The notes beneath the pieces are model-generated. The model did not search any database. It worked only from the letters and a program-made list of their open reading frames with translations, and was not told the origin of the DNA. Below, one piece after another: positions 36,304-47,200 of a stretch of 64,000 bases of DNA. This DNA is from JAJXZP01 sp963787185 (lineage in GTDB: Bacteria > Spirochaetota > Spirochaetia > Treponematales > Rectinemataceae): NCBI GenBank assembly GCA_963787185.1, contig CAWBCC010000011.1:124001-188000 (forward strand). Reading direction: 5' to 3'. Positions within the stretch are counted from its first letter, which is position 1. Every line of letters starts with the position of its first letter. The position numbers and the translations under genes were made by a program.

Positions 36304-39300
36304 ATGACGGGGATTTTCGACGAGCTGGATCGCGATCAACTCGCGGCATCGCAGATAATGACGAACGCCGCAGTCTCGGCCGGGGCCGGGTCGGGCAAGA
36401 CGACCGTTCTCGCGGCCCGCTATCTCCGACTCATTCTCGAGAAGGGCGCCGACGTACGATCCGTCCTTTGCCTGACATTCACGCGCAAAGCCGCGGCCGA
36501 GATGCGCGAACGCATCTATCGCGAGCTTCTTTCCTCCGGCGAGGAAAGAGCGCGCGAGCAGATCGATCGCTTTTCGGAAGCGCAGATTTCGACGCTCGAC
36601 TCCTTTTGTTCGCTCGTCCTGCGCAGTTCCGCGCAGGACTACGGTTATGCTCCCGACTTCGCCGTCGACGACGACGCCGCCCGCGACATCGCGGAGGCGG
36701 AGGCCCTCGCCTTTCTCCTCGAAAACCGGGAGGACGACGACCTGACCGAGGTTTTCGCCCGTCTCGGCTTCGAGCGCGCATGGAAGGAACTTTTCTCCGA
36801 TGTCGCCTATCGTCTCTGTTCACCCGCCTCGGGGTTCCCGGACGATTTCGAGGCGATGGGAGCGAAGGCCGCGGAAGAGCTCGGGCGCCTGAGCCGCGAC
36901 GCGGCAGCAGCCGCGGGAACCGCGATAGGGCAGGCCGCCGCGGCTGCCGCAAGCGCGGTCGCTTCCTCTCCGAAGGCCCTCGTCAAGACGAGAGAGGCGG
37001 CGGCTCTTTGCGCCGCCGCGCAGGCGGCGGGTCCGGAGCGCATCCCGGCTTCGGAGGGAGAAGTCGGCGAGAGCGGGAAAGACAGGGCCGGCGACGGAGG
37101 TATCGATCCCGTCCGGGCCGCCGAACTCCTGGCCCCCTTCGCCTCCTTCAAGTTGAGCGGTTTCGGCAAGTCCGAGGAGGAAACCTCGGTCAAAGAGGCG
37201 ATGTCGTCCGCCCGAGATTTTGCGCTCCGGATGCGAGGGCTGGCGGCCGCGAAGATCGAGGAGCCGCTTTCGGCGGCGCTTCTGCGCATTCTGGGAGCCT
37301 TCGGCGAGCGCTACCGCGCGGCCAAGCGGAACGCGGGCGTGATGGGCTTCCGCGATGCGGCCGTCTGCGCGGTCGATCTGCTCAAGAGGCGACCCGAGAT
37401 CCGCGATCACTGGAAAAGCCGGTTCCGCTACGTGATGATAGACGAATTTCAGGACAACGACGAACTGCAGCGGGATCTGCTCTACCTCATCGCCGAGCGC
37501 GCGGAGCTGCACTCTCCCTCGGTGCCCGGCGCCGCCGACCTGGCCCCCGATAAGCTCTTCTTCGTCGGCGACGAAAAGCAGTCCGTCTATCGCTTCCGCG
37601 GCGCCGACGTCTCGGTGTTCAAACGGCTGTCGAGCGAGCTCGCGGCAGTCATCGCGCCGGGAGGAGAGATCGGCTCCGACGCGAAGAACCCCGATCGTGG
37701 AAACCCCGCCCTCCACTCCCTCGGCATGAACTACCGCAGCGAGCCGGCCCTCGTCATCTTCTTCAACGAACTGTTCTCGCGCGTTTTCGCCGGAGCCGTG
37801 GAGGACTACGAAGCCCGCTTTTCCGAGATCGGCCGACGCGCCGCGACACCGGAGCTGGAGTCCGAGATCGTCTATCTTTTCAAGCACCGCGCCGAGGATA
37901 CGGCCGCCGAGGATACGGCCGCCGATGCCGCGTTGGGCGACGACGAGTCTCTGGCCGACGCGGTCGCCCGCCACATAGCCGAATCCGTAGGCAGACTCCG
38001 CGTACCCGACGGTCCCTCGACGAGGCCGGCCGGGTACGACGACATCGCCATTCTCCTTCGCTCGACCGCCAAGCAATATCTCATCGAACGATTTCTCCGT
38101 CTTCGCCGCATTCCCTACTCGGTCGGCGACCCTCGGGGGCTTTTTCTCGAGTCGCCGGCGAACGACATCTATGCCGCGCTCCGCCTCTGTCTGCTCGACG
38201 ATCGGGTTTCCTACGCCACGGTGCTGCGTTCTCCCCTGGTACGGCTTTCGGACGACGCGTTCGCGCGGGTGCTCGCGTCGGGACTCGCACCCTTCGACGA
38301 GACGGCCGAAGACATGCTCGACGAAGTCGATGGGGCTCGGTATCGCAGGGGTCGGCGCGCCATCGCGAGGCTGAGGACAGCGGCGGACAGAAAGCCGGCC
38401 GCTCGACTGGTTTCCGCGCTCTGGTACGAGGAGGGACTGCGCCTCGCGATCCTCCGCAAGCCCGATGCGCATCCCTACCTCGAGCATTTCGATTACCTGC
38501 ATGCCCTCGCCGTACGCGCCGACGCCGAGGGCATGAGCCTCGCCGCCTTCGTCTCCTCGCTCGAGCCTCTCATGGGGCGCCCGGAGCGACTCGATGAGCT
38601 GAATGTGCCGCGCGAGGCCGCGGCGGGCGTGCGCATCATGACCGTGCACAAGGCCAAGGGCCTCGAATTTCCCGTGGTGATAATTCCCGGCATGGAGAGC
38701 GGGGGCAGGGTCGAAGGGGCGGGAGCCGCCTGGTACGATTCCCCTCTCGTCGGCCTTACCGTGAATCTCAAACCCTTCGACGACCCCAAGGCGAAATCGG
38801 CCAACATCTTTTATGAAATCGAAAAGGAGCGGGAGGAGAAACGTCGCGAAGCCGAGGCCAAGCGGCTTTTTTACGTGGCGTGTACGCGCACCCGCTGCCA
38901 TCTCGTGTTCGCAGGCGTCGACCCCGACAGATCGCGCGGTCCTTCCTTCCATTCTTTCCTCACCGGGACGGAAGGGGGCCCCGACCAGACGGGAAGCTTC
39001 CCCGCTCTTCCCGCAGCGGTGAGACTGGTCGAGGTACCCACGCTGAGCCTCGGCGCGTATCGCGGCCTGTTCTCCGGCTCGCAGCCGCTTCCGCTCTCTC
39101 CGCGGCTGGCCGAATACGCCGCCGCGCGGACCCTGGATCGGCGCTACGAGCGCCGGGCTCTCGGCGCGGCCGAGCTCAATGCGGCACGCATCGCCTCCGA
39201 GGCCCTCGTCTTAGAAAGCGAAACCCTCGATGCCTGCGCCTACGACGATTTTGCCCGAAAAGTGGCGCCCTCGGTTTTCGGCGAGCTCTGTCATGCCGCC

Positions 39301-39819
39301 TTGGAATCGGCTCTTCGCGGCTCGCCGCCCTCGCCTGCCGAAAGGCGCATCCTCGATTCCCTGCCACCCGATTGTCGCGCCGTCCTGGCGGAGGAGGCTC
39401 ATCGCATGGCAGGGCTTTTCATGGCTTCGGACATCGGCCAACGCGCCCGGAGAGCCGTCGAGGCCAGGACCGAATGGGCCTTCGTCCTCGACCTCGGCGA
39501 AGACTTCAGTCTCGTCGGACGCATGGACCTCGCCTTCGAGGAGGAGTCGGTTTCGGGAGCGGCGGGCGAGGTCTTCGTCGTGGATTTCAAGACCGACCGC
39601 GAGCGCCGCGAAGGAGAGTACGATCTCCAGCTCCAGCTTTACAGGCGGGCCGCGGCGGCCATCGTCCCGGGGCACCGCGTGCGAAGCTGCCTTTTCTGGC
39701 TGCGCAGCGGGGAGGTCCAGGAGATCGAGACGGAGTTTTCGCAGCCGAACATCCTCAGATGGGCGCGTTCGGCGGCTGCGGCGGAATCGTGCCGGAACGA
39801 GGCGCAGTCCGAGGCCTGA
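36304..39819 (+). CDS. addA: AddA-like helicase-nuclease (UvrD/RecB family)
   Basis: 1171 residues. A superfamily 1A helicase: Walker A SAGAGSGKTTVLAARYLRL (about 25-40), LTFTRKAAAEMRER, Walker B MIDEFQDND, FVGDEKQSVYRFRGAD, and TVHKAKGLEFPVVIIP, plus a C-terminal PD-(D/E)XK nuclease (GRMDLAFEE, then VVDFKTDRERREGEYDLQL). That is the full AddA architecture. It forms a heterodimer with the preceding AddB to process DNA ends. The ATG is three bases after the addB stop behind GGAG, so they are one operon. A 15-base duplication encodes EDTAAEDTAA near residue 535. Confidence 0.9.
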   Translation: MTGIFDELDRDQLAASQIMTNAAVSAGAGSGKTTVLAARYLRLILEKGADVRSVLCLTFTRKAAAEMRERIYRELLSSGEERAREQIDRFSEAQISTLDSFCSLVLRSSAQDYGYAPDFAVDDDAARDIAEAEALAFLLENREDDDLTEVFARLGFERAWKELFSDVAYRLCSPASGFPDDFEAMGAKAAEELGRLSRDAAAAAGTAIGQAAAAAASAVASSPKALVKTREAAALCAAAQAAGPERIPASEGEVGESGKDRAGDGGIDPVRAAELLAPFASFKLSGFGKSEEETSVKEAMSSARDFALRMRGLAAAKIEEPLSAALLRILGAFGERYRAAKRNAGVMGFRDAAVCAVDLLKRRPEIRDHWKSRFRYVMIDEFQDNDELQRDLLYLIAERAELHSPSVPGAADLAPDKLFFVGDEKQSVYRFRGADVSVFKRLSSELAAVIAPGGEIGSDAKNPDRGNPALHSLGMNYRSEPALVIFFNELFSRVFAGAVEDYEARFSEIGRRAATPELESEIVYLFKHRAEDTAAEDTAADAALGDDESLADAVARHIAESVGRLRVPDGPSTRPAGYDDIAILLRSTAKQYLIERFLRLRRIPYSVGDPRGLFLESPANDIYAALRLCLLDDRVSYATVLRSPLVRLSDDAFARVLASGLAPFDETAEDMLDEVDGARYRRGRRAIARLRTAADRKPAARLVSALWYEEGLRLAILRKPDAHPYLEHFDYLHALAVRADAEGMSLAAFVSSLEPLMGRPERLDELNVPREAAAGVRIMTVHKAKGLEFPVVIIPGMESGGRVEGAGAAWYDSPLVGLTVNLKPFDDPKAKSANIFYEIEKEREEKRREAEAKRLFYVACTRTRCHLVFAGVDPDRSRGPSFHSFLTGTEGGPDQTGSFPALPAAVRLVEVPTLSLGAYRGLFSGSQPLPLSPRLAEYAAARTLDRRYERRALGAAELNAARIASEALVLESETLDACAYDDFARKVAPSVFGELCHAALESALRGSPPSPAERRILDSLPPDCRAVLAEEAHRMAGLFMASDIGQRARRAVEARTEWAFVLDLGEDFSLVGRMDLAFEEESVSGAAGEVFVVDFKTDRERREGEYDLQLQLYRRAAAAIVPGHRVRSCLFWLRSGEVQEIETEFSQPNILRWARSAAAAESCRNEAQSEA

Positions 39820-39861
39820 ATTTATTCCATATCCTCAAAGCAGATACATTATGTCTTTGCC

Positions 39862-39890
39862 TTGATATCCCTTCCCGATCTCTCTATACT
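39862..39890 (+). promoter_or_regulatory. Distal promoter for the REC-PAS-GGDEF-EAL gene
   Basis: TTGATA - 17 - TATACT, close to consensus, 115 bases before the ATG. Confidence 0.6.
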
Positions 39891-39959
39891 ACAGCTCGCA
39901 GCCCCGTGAGCGTTGCGCTATCGGCGATTCCGCGAACATCGTTTGAGATACGCTTCGGC

Positions 39960-39987
39960 TTGCAGTACGGAATGGCATGCGTATACT
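39960..39987 (+). promoter_or_regulatory. Proximal promoter for the REC-PAS-GGDEF-EAL gene
   Basis: TTGCAG - 16 - TATACT, with the -10 box ending 18 bases before the ATG. It would give a leader of about 12 bases with no ribosome site. Confidence 0.45.
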
Positions 39988-40005
39988 GGAACACAGCGAC
40001 TGTCT

Positions 40006-42063
40006 ATGAACAACGAGAAAATCCTAATCGTCGAAGACGAGAAGATCATCGCCCTTGATCTCCAGCGGCGGCTCGAACGCTTCGGTTATTCGGTCGTGGG
40101 CATGGCTGCGGACGGCCCGGACGCAATCAATCTCGCCAAGGACCGCGAACCCGACATCATTCTCATGGACATCATGCTGGCCGGAAACATGGACGGGATC
40201 GAAGCCGCGAAGCAGATCCGCAAGAAGTTCGCGATTCCCGTCATTTTCCTGACGGCCTACACCGACGAAAAAACCCTCGAGCGCGCCAAGGAAGTCGAGC
40301 CCTTCGGCTACATTCTCAAGCCCTTCAAGGAGCGCGAACTTTACACCACCATCGATATTGCGCTTTACAAGAACAGCGTCGACCGCAGGCTGCGGAAGCA
40401 GGAGCGCCTCTTCTCCGCCATACTCCACTCCATCAACGACGGTATCATCGCCACCGATACCGACCTGGCGATCGGATTCATGAATCCCGTGGCGGAGGAC
40501 ATCACGGGCTGGAGGGAGGCGGCGGCCAAGGGTCGGCATGCGTCGACCATCCTGGCTCTGCAGGACCAACGCCTGCAGCGCGACCTTCTCGCATCCGGGC
40601 CGCCGCTCGTCGACGAAAAGCCCTTCTTTTTCAGCGAAGTGGTGATCAAGAACAACCTCGGCCAGACCGTGATCGTCGACGGCTCGATCATGCGCCTGCA
40701 CGAAAAGGAAAACTCCGCGGAGGGCTTCTTGATCGCCCTCAGGGACATCACCGAAATGAAACGGATGTCCGAGACGATCAACTATCAGGCGAGCCACGAC
40801 AGCCTCACGGGCCTGTCCAATCGCGAGGAATTCTCCTACAAGCTCAACGAGCTCATCAAGAACCTGCGTTCTTCGGACGGCCACCACGCCCTTCTCATGA
40901 TCGACGTGGATCGGTTCAAGGCGATCAACGACACCTGCGGCGTCCTAGCGGGCGACGAGCTGCTCCGGCAGGTGGCCCAGCACGTCTTGGCCAACATCTC
41001 TCGCAAGGACATTTCGGCTCGCGTCGGAGGCGACGAGTTCGCCATTATCCTCAAGGACTGCGAGCTCGAAGATTCGATCAACGTCGCCCATAGACTGCAG
41101 GAAGCCGCCGCGTCCCGCAAATTCGTCTGGCAGACGACCGCTTTCCCCGTGACGCTCTCTCTCGGCATCGTGCCGCTTTCCCGGGAGAGCGAGGACAGTC
41201 ATTCGATCCTCGCCGCAGCGGACGACGCCTGCCACCTCTCCAAGGAAGAGGGCGGAAACAAGATCAACGTGTTTCGCGTCGAGGACTCCAAATTCCAGAA
41301 GCGGCGCGGCGAAATGGAATGGATCGCCAAGATCAATCGTGCCGCCGAGGAAAACCGCTTCGTTCTCTGGTACCAGCCGATCGTTCCGCTCGACCCTTCG
41401 ATGGGGCTGCAGCCCAAGGGCGAGGTGCTCATTCGTCTAGTCAACGCCGACGGAAGCATAGCCCGACCCAACGACTTCATCCCGGCCGCCGAACGCTACA
41501 ACCTCATGCCCCTCGTCGACCGCTGGGTGATAAGGAACGCATTCTCGTCGTACAGACTGCTCTCGGAGCGCGGATCGCCCATGGGCTCGGACATCATGTC
41601 CATCAATCTCTCCGGCCCCTCGCTTCTCGACGAAGCCCTCGTCGACACGATCCTCTACGAAGTGAGAAAGAACGGCCTATCGCCTTCGAACTTCTGCTTC
41701 GAGATCACGGAGACCGCCGCGATCCAGAATCTCTCCTGGGCCACTCGCTTCATGAAGCGCCTGAAAGACGAAGGATTCACCTTCGCTTTGGACGACTTCG
41801 GTTCGGGTTTCTCCTCTTTCGGCTATCTCAAGAACCTTCCCGTCGACTACCTCAAGATAGACGGCTCCCTCGTTCAACCCATAGACGAGTCGCTCGTCGC
41901 CTATACCATGGTGGATTCGATCAACTCCATCGGACACGTCATGGGCATCAAGACGATTGCCGAATTCGTCAAGAGCGAGGCCATCCGCAAGAAACTCATC
42001 GAGATCGGCGTCGACTACGCTCAGGGCTACCACATCGCCGAGCCCGCGCCCATTTTCCAGTAG
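40006..42063 (+). CDS. Response regulator with PAS, GGDEF and EAL domains
   Basis: 685 residues, cytoplasmic. The receiver domain (1-125) has phospho-acceptor Asp55 in LMDIMLAG and a Lys in YILKPF. A PAS domain (about 140-255) follows, then a diguanylate cyclase domain with GGDEF at 341-345 and an EAL phosphodiesterase domain with Glu473 in GEVLIR. The EAL catalytic set (ISINLSG, FEITET, LDDFGSG, LKIDGS, YAQGY) is complete, and the GGDEF motif and substrate residues are intact, so both activities are possible. The inhibitory RxxD site is degraded (SRKD). No kinase gene is adjacent. The ATG at 40006 lacks a ribosome site. Confidence 0.93.
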   Translation: MNNEKILIVEDEKIIALDLQRRLERFGYSVVGMAADGPDAINLAKDREPDIILMDIMLAGNMDGIEAAKQIRKKFAIPVIFLTAYTDEKTLERAKEVEPFGYILKPFKERELYTTIDIALYKNSVDRRLRKQERLFSAILHSINDGIIATDTDLAIGFMNPVAEDITGWREAAAKGRHASTILALQDQRLQRDLLASGPPLVDEKPFFFSEVVIKNNLGQTVIVDGSIMRLHEKENSAEGFLIALRDITEMKRMSETINYQASHDSLTGLSNREEFSYKLNELIKNLRSSDGHHALLMIDVDRFKAINDTCGVLAGDELLRQVAQHVLANISRKDISARVGGDEFAIILKDCELEDSINVAHRLQEAAASRKFVWQTTAFPVTLSLGIVPLSRESEDSHSILAAADDACHLSKEEGGNKINVFRVEDSKFQKRRGEMEWIAKINRAAEENRFVLWYQPIVPLDPSMGLQPKGEVLIRLVNADGSIARPNDFIPAAERYNLMPLVDRWVIRNAFSSYRLLSERGSPMGSDIMSINLSGPSLLDEALVDTILYEVRKNGLSPSNFCFEITETAAIQNLSWATRFMKRLKDEGFTFALDDFGSGFSSFGYLKNLPVDYLKIDGSLVQPIDESLVAYTMVDSINSIGHVMGIKTIAEFVKSEAIRKKLIEIGVDYAQGYHIAEPAPIFQ

Positions 42064-42085
42064 AGACGCGTCCTCTAAACCCGAC

Positions 42086-43192
42086 TCATGGAAGCATGTC
42101 CTCCGCTGCGACACTGGCCGCGGCGGCCTCGAAGGCGGGGACATCCTCCGCGGTCTTCGCGGGAGTGAGCTCCACTTCCCTCGCGAAGGCGAGTATCCGC
42201 GCCCTTCCTCTCGAGGCCAGCTCGGCGTCCACGTTGTCGAGCGCGAACTCGCGTCCCTCCGGATCGTTGCCCGGAATCGCATAACCTTGTCCCGCCCGCC
42301 AGAAGTCCCGACGGAAACGCTCCACGGCCTCGAAGAGGGCCGGAGCGGCGTACAGCCTCAGTCCGACGTTCGTATAGCCGGAGCCGCCGCCCGAGGTCCT
42401 GCCCTGGAGCTTGGCGTGGCCGAACGACCGCGGCAGTCCGTCGCGGTCCAGGACGATGGGATATGAGGGGCCGTGAATCGAGGCGGCGGGCATGAGCAGA
42501 TCGATCCCGCGGCCGCCGCCCATCCGGTTCAGCGCGTCGAGGACGAAAAGAGAGGACAGAGCGGTGCGGCGCGAACTCGCGTCGCCGCCGAAATTCGTCA
42601 TGACATAGTCGGCGTCTTTCCAGAGCGGACGGCACTGCCAGACGGCGTCGCCGTGCCCGAGAGGCTTCCCTAAAGGCGCCTCTTGGGTGAAAAACTCGCG
42701 CTCTTCGCGCTTTATGCCGAGCGGAGCGAGGATTTCCTCCTCGATCTCCCGCTCCCAGCCGCGCACGACTATGATCTGCCTTCCCAGACCGCTGAAGGCA
42801 TGAAGGGCGTAGGCTGCGATCGGAATCTCGAGTCCGCGCTTGCCGGCGGGATCGTGGAGGGCGTCGTGAACGGGGAAGAGCCCTCGGGGCCTCCCGGGAT
42901 CGAAATGCCGGGCGCGCTCCATCCACGGGGGCGCCGGGGCGTCCCGCTCCGCGGGTGCGGCCGAGCGGACGGCCTCGAGCGATCTTATCCAACGCGAGCC
43001 CGAGCCGGCCAAGAGCGTGATGCAGACCGTGCGCCGGGCGAGATGCTCGAGATAATCGGAGGTCGAGGCGAAGACGGCGGAATCGCTCGAGGTCGCATTG
43101 CGAAGACGCAGCGCCAGACCGGCGATATCGAGGCGCCGCCGCAGCGCTTCTCCGTGATCCACGCCCGCGAGACGGATGAGTTCGCTGTCCAT
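42086..43192 (-). CDS. Nucleotidyltransferase-like protein
   Basis: 368 residues, soluble. The segment CITLLAGSGSRWIRSLEAV resembles the nucleotide-binding loop of NTP transferases (GlmU/MobA-type LAAGxGxR). GHGDAVWQC and YVMTNFGGDA could correspond to the later substrate and metal (GD) motifs. The match is partial: the canonical spacing and the Lys of the loop are not evident. So a role in activating a sugar or cofactor is tentative. A promoter (TTGACC - 18 - TATAGT) ends eight bases before the ATG, and no ribosome site is present. Confidence 0.55.
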   Translation of the reverse strand: MDSELIRLAGVDHGEALRRRLDIAGLALRLRNATSSDSAVFASTSDYLEHLARRTVCITLLAGSGSRWIRSLEAVRSAAPAERDAPAPPWMERARHFDPGRPRGLFPVHDALHDPAGKRGLEIPIAAYALHAFSGLGRQIIVVRGWEREIEEEILAPLGIKREEREFFTQEAPLGKPLGHGDAVWQCRPLWKDADYVMTNFGGDASSRRTALSSLFVLDALNRMGGGRGIDLLMPAASIHGPSYPIVLDRDGLPRSFGHAKLQGRTSGGGSGYTNVGLRLYAAPALFEAVERFRRDFWRAGQGYAIPGNDPEGREFALDNVDAELASRGRARILAFAREVELTPAKTAEDVPAFEAAAASVAAEDMLP

Positions 43193-43200
43193 GGCTGTGG

Positions 43201-43230
43201 ACTATACCCAAGAGACGCCGCGCCGGTCAA
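43201..43230 (-). promoter_or_regulatory. sigma70-like promoter for the nucleotidyltransferase-like gene
   Basis: TTGACC - 18 - TATAGT on the minus strand, ending eight bases before the ATG. It predicts a leaderless transcript. Confidence 0.6.
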
Positions 43231-43252
43231 AGGGCCGGCGTCCGCCGCGCGC

Positions 43253-44200
43253 TCAGGATGGAGCGGCTACGAGGGGCGGCGCGATCGAGGCTGCGGAATC
43301 GTCCGTCGAGGCGGCGAGGGGAGCCGGCTCGGACCGCACGACGCGGTATTTGATGACGAAGCCCGAGGGCCGGTAGGTCATCTTGGCCTGACGCAGCCCC
43401 TCGTCGCCCAGATCCTGCTCGCGATTGATCGCAACATAATGCTGAGGAAGGGCCTGGGCAAAGGCCTGGTTGATGAACTGGTAGATTCCCTTGAAGCGAT
43501 CGCAGGCCTTTTCGAAATGGACGGCGAACATCCTGCCCTTGGCGAGCGGCTCGCCGAGGCACCATCCGGCGGGTCGGCCGTCGACATAATACACGTAGCC
43601 CCGCATCCCGAGAACATCGAAAAGTTCGAGCGCTTCGCGCGATGCGGCGTAGTCGCCGTCCAGTTCCTTGGTTTGGCGCCACTCGTCCAGCACGGCGACG
43701 GCGTCGGGCACGTTGTCCGCGCGAAGCGGCTTCTGTTCGTAGCTGTAGGAATTGAGAAACGCGTTCACGAGATTGCGCTTCTTGTGGTAGGCCTTGCCGG
43801 AGAGTTCGGCGAGATCGGTTCGCAGATACAGATAGTCGAAGTTGTCGCGGTCCTCCACCACCCCGTAGCCGGCGCCTTCGAGCTCGGCGCGGTGCGCGTC
43901 GGCCTGACTCTCCGAGAGGTTCTTGAGATAGTCGTGTCCGGACAGGAGCTCGTCGAGCACCTCGAGCGACGGCAGGCCGCAGGGAACGTAGAAGAAGCTC
44001 TTTCCCGCCTTCGAACCTTCGATTATGAAGGTGGTGCCGGGAAGGCGCGAAACGCGATATCCGTAGGTCCTTCTGAAGAGGTAGAGATTCGAAAAGGTGA
44101 ACTCCGATATCCCATCTTTTATCATGTTGAGAGATGGATAGAGGTCATCGCGCATGTCGAGAGAGATCGGAGCGAATTCGGGGTACACGGGTATTGCCAT
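43253..44200 (-). CDS. DUF2156 (phosphatidylglycerol lysyltransferase C-terminal-like) protein
   Basis: 315 residues, soluble, of the GNAT-like DUF2156 family related to the aminoacyl-transfer domain of MprF. Typical stretches are EFTFSNLYLFRRTYGYRVS, LRTDLAELSGKAYHKKRNLV and VYYVDGRPAGWCLGE. The MprF membrane part is absent, so lipid lysylation is not implied; the acceptor is unknown. The ATG at 44200 is preferred over one at 44209 because the promoter's -10 box (44208-44213) covers the latter and ends seven bases before the former. Confidence 0.75.
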   Translation of the reverse strand: MAIPVYPEFAPISLDMRDDLYPSLNMIKDGISEFTFSNLYLFRRTYGYRVSRLPGTTFIIEGSKAGKSFFYVPCGLPSLEVLDELLSGHDYLKNLSESQADAHRAELEGAGYGVVEDRDNFDYLYLRTDLAELSGKAYHKKRNLVNAFLNSYSYEQKPLRADNVPDAVAVLDEWRQTKELDGDYAASREALELFDVLGMRGYVYYVDGRPAGWCLGEPLAKGRMFAVHFEKACDRFKGIYQFINQAFAQALPQHYVAINREQDLGDEGLRQAKMTYRPSGFVIKYRVVRSEPAPLAASTDDSAASIAPPLVAAPS

Positions 44201-44207
44201 GAGTATC

Positions 44208-44237
44208 ATGATACGAAAAGGCGGCTGTCTTCGGCAA
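44208..44237 (-). promoter_or_regulatory. sigma70-like promoter for the DUF2156 gene
   Basis: TTGCCG - 18 - TATCAT on the minus strand, seven bases from the -10 box to the ATG. Same hexamer and spacing as the nitroreductase promoter. Confidence 0.6.
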
Positions 44238-44254
44238 GTCGAAGGCCCCGGCCT

Positions 44255-47200
44255 TCAGCGTTCGACGCGGTTGCGACCGCCTTCCTTGGCGGCGAAGAGC
44301 GCACGGTCCGCGGCGGCCACGAGCGCCGCCGCGTTGACGCCGGTCTCGGGCCGGAGGGCGGCGCAGCCGGCGCTCACGGTCACGACCGGCGCCGCCCGGG
44401 ACTCGCCGTGGGCCATGGCGATCTTCTCGACGGAAAGGCGAATTCGCTCCGCCACGATGAGCGCTCCCTCGATCCCCGTATTCGGCAGCAGGACGAGGAA
44501 TTCTTCCCCCCCGTAGCGGGCCGCGATATCGGTCGCGCGTTCGAGCGACGCCGTCATGCAGCCGGCGATGCGGCGTAGGCACTCGTCGCCGGCGCGGCGG
44601 CCGTAGCGATCGTTGTAAGCCTTGAAAAAATCTACGTCGATCATGATGACGGCGAGCGATTCCTTCCCGCGGGAGGCGTGGGCGAAGGCCTGCTCGAGCG
44701 CCTCGTCGAGTCTGCGCCGATTCGTGATCCGAGTGAGCGGGTCGATGACGGAGAGAAGCTCGATCTTCTCCTCCGCTGAAGCGAGGGACTTTTTGACTTC
44801 GGCGAGTTCGGCCGAGCCGGCGCGCAACCTGATTGCCAGATACCGCGAAACGATCAGCGCGGTCGCGGCGGCGAGCAGCACCAGGTAGAGCGCCGTCGCC
44901 CAGGGACTGCGCCACGGGGCGGTCGCCACATGCAGGCTCAGAGCGAGTCCCTCTTCGTTCCAAAGACCGTCGTTGTTCGAGGCGCGGACGCGGAACGTGT
45001 AGTTTCCACCGGGAAGATTCGTGTAGGTCGCGGAATGTCGCGCACCCGCCTGTATCCATCCCCGATCGAATCCCTCGAGGCGATATGCGTAACGATTTCG
45101 CTCGGGCTCGTGAAAATCGAGGGCCGCGAATTCGAACCTGACGGTATTGTCGCGATAACCCAGGTCGAGACGCTTGAGCATCGGAGCCGCCGACGGCAGG
45201 ACGGCGGGGAGATTGTCCACCTCGATACGCGTCAGCACCACCGGAGGGCGATGCGTGTTGTATTCGTAGCGTCCGGTCGGGAAATGATAGAGTATGTCGA
45301 GCGCGCCGAAATAGAGCGATCCGTCCGGCGCCGCGAAGGCTCCTTCGAAGAACTCGCGGTTTCGCAGATCGTCGAAGACCGTGAGGCCGCGAAAGACTCC
45401 GCCGGCGCGATCGTAGAGCGCGAGCCCCCGAGGCGTGGCTATCCAGAGATTACCGTCGTTATCCTCGAGTATCCGGACCACCGAATCGCTCGGCAAGCCG
45501 TCCTTCGCCGTGTAGGTCACGAAAGAGTCGGTCTCGCTCTCGTAGCGCATGAGCCCTCCGCTCGCGGTGCCGATCCACAGCACTCCCCTGGAGTCGCAGA
45601 ACATCGTCCGGATGGAATCGTCCGATATGCCCGAAACCTTCGAAGGATCGTAGTAGTAGCGGACGAAGGACGAACCCTCGAGTCGGTCGAGCCCATGGTT
45701 CGTCCCCACCCAGAGTCGCCCCTTGGCGTCGTGCTGGATGCAATAGACGAGATTGTCCGAAAGGGACGAAGGCTGCCGGGGGTCGTGCGCAAAATGTCTG
45801 AAGCGTCCGGTCTTCGCGTTCAGAAAGTCCAAGCCGCCGGAGTAGGTGCCGATCCAGTAGCCGTTCGCATTTTCGTCCATGGCGCAGACGATCTCCGAAG
45901 AGAGACCGTCGCTGCTTCCGTCGTGTCTGATCACGGAAAAATCGCCCCGTGCACCGTCGAAGCGCGCGAGCCCCCCATCGGTGCCGAACCAGAGCCGGCC
46001 GCGGGAGTCTTGGAAGGCGAACGTGACGATATCGTTCGGCAGCGAACGCGGATCGGCCGGATCATGACGATACTGCGTCCATCTCCCGGTCTGCGCGTCC
46101 CGCCGTGCGAGCCCGGCGTTGTAGACCCCCACCCATAGCGCCCCGCTCCGATCGATCCGGACGACATCGACTTTGCCGGGGAGGAAAGAATCTCCTCTCT
46201 CATCCGCGACCATCGCCCTGTAGTTCCTCTGGGCTCGGCAGAGTCCGTCGACGCCGCCTCCGTTCGTGCCCAGCCACAGCTCGCCCGAGTCGTCGCCGCA
46301 TATCGAGCAGACCATGTCGTTCGACAGCGAGCCCGGCTCCCTGTCCGCCCGATAGATGAAAAATCGCCCGCTCGCCTCGTCGTACTCGAAAAGACCTCCG
46401 CCCCAGCTGCCGGCGAAGATCACGCCGGTCTCGGTCGCGCTCACCGTATATATGCGCCCGTCGGGGGTCGGATGGTTTTCGAAACTCCTGCCGTCGGGGT
46501 CGAAGCGGGAGATGCCGCCGTTCCAGGTCCCGAGCCACAGGGAGCCGCCCGAGTCCACGTCGATGGACATGACATAGTCCGAAAGAAGACTTTTCGGGTC
46601 CCTCGGATCACGGCGGAAAGTCGCGAAACAGTCCCGCTCTTCGTCGTAGCGCGACAGCCCGCCCCCGGCGGTGCCGATCCAGAGACGGCCCGCGCGGTCG
46701 AGTTTCAGGGCCCTGATCGTATTCGATTGGAGACTCCTCGGATCGCCGGGCCTCCCGTCGTAATGCACGAAGGTTCCCGTCTTCTCGTCCAGGCGATCGA
46801 GACCGTCGAGAGTGCCCACCCACAGGCGGCCGCGCCTGTCGCGCGAGACGGCGAGGACCGTGTTGTCGGAGAGAGAATCGGCCCTGCAGGGATCGTTTTT
46901 GTAGACGGTGAAGCGCTCGGTCTCGAGATCGAGGCGGTTCAGGCCGCCGTAGGTGCCCACCCAGAGCACGTCGCCGTCGAGATACAAGGTTTGGACCACA
47001 TCGTTGCTGAGAGTTCGAGGGTCGAAGGGAATGTTGTCGAAGGTCTTGAACGAATAACCGTCGTAGCGGTCGAGCCCCCCTTGCGTGCCGAACCAGATGA
47101 AACCGCGCCTGTCCTGCACGATGGACGAAACCGAAGAGTTGGACAGACCGTCGCGCGTCCCGAGGACGGAGAAGAGAACCCTGCCGAGCGGCGCTTGAGA

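Noticed and set aside
42064..42085. Terminator between the convergent EAL and nucleotidyltransferase-like genes (TAGAG/CTCTA stem)
   Set aside because: Only five base pairs and no U-run on either strand.
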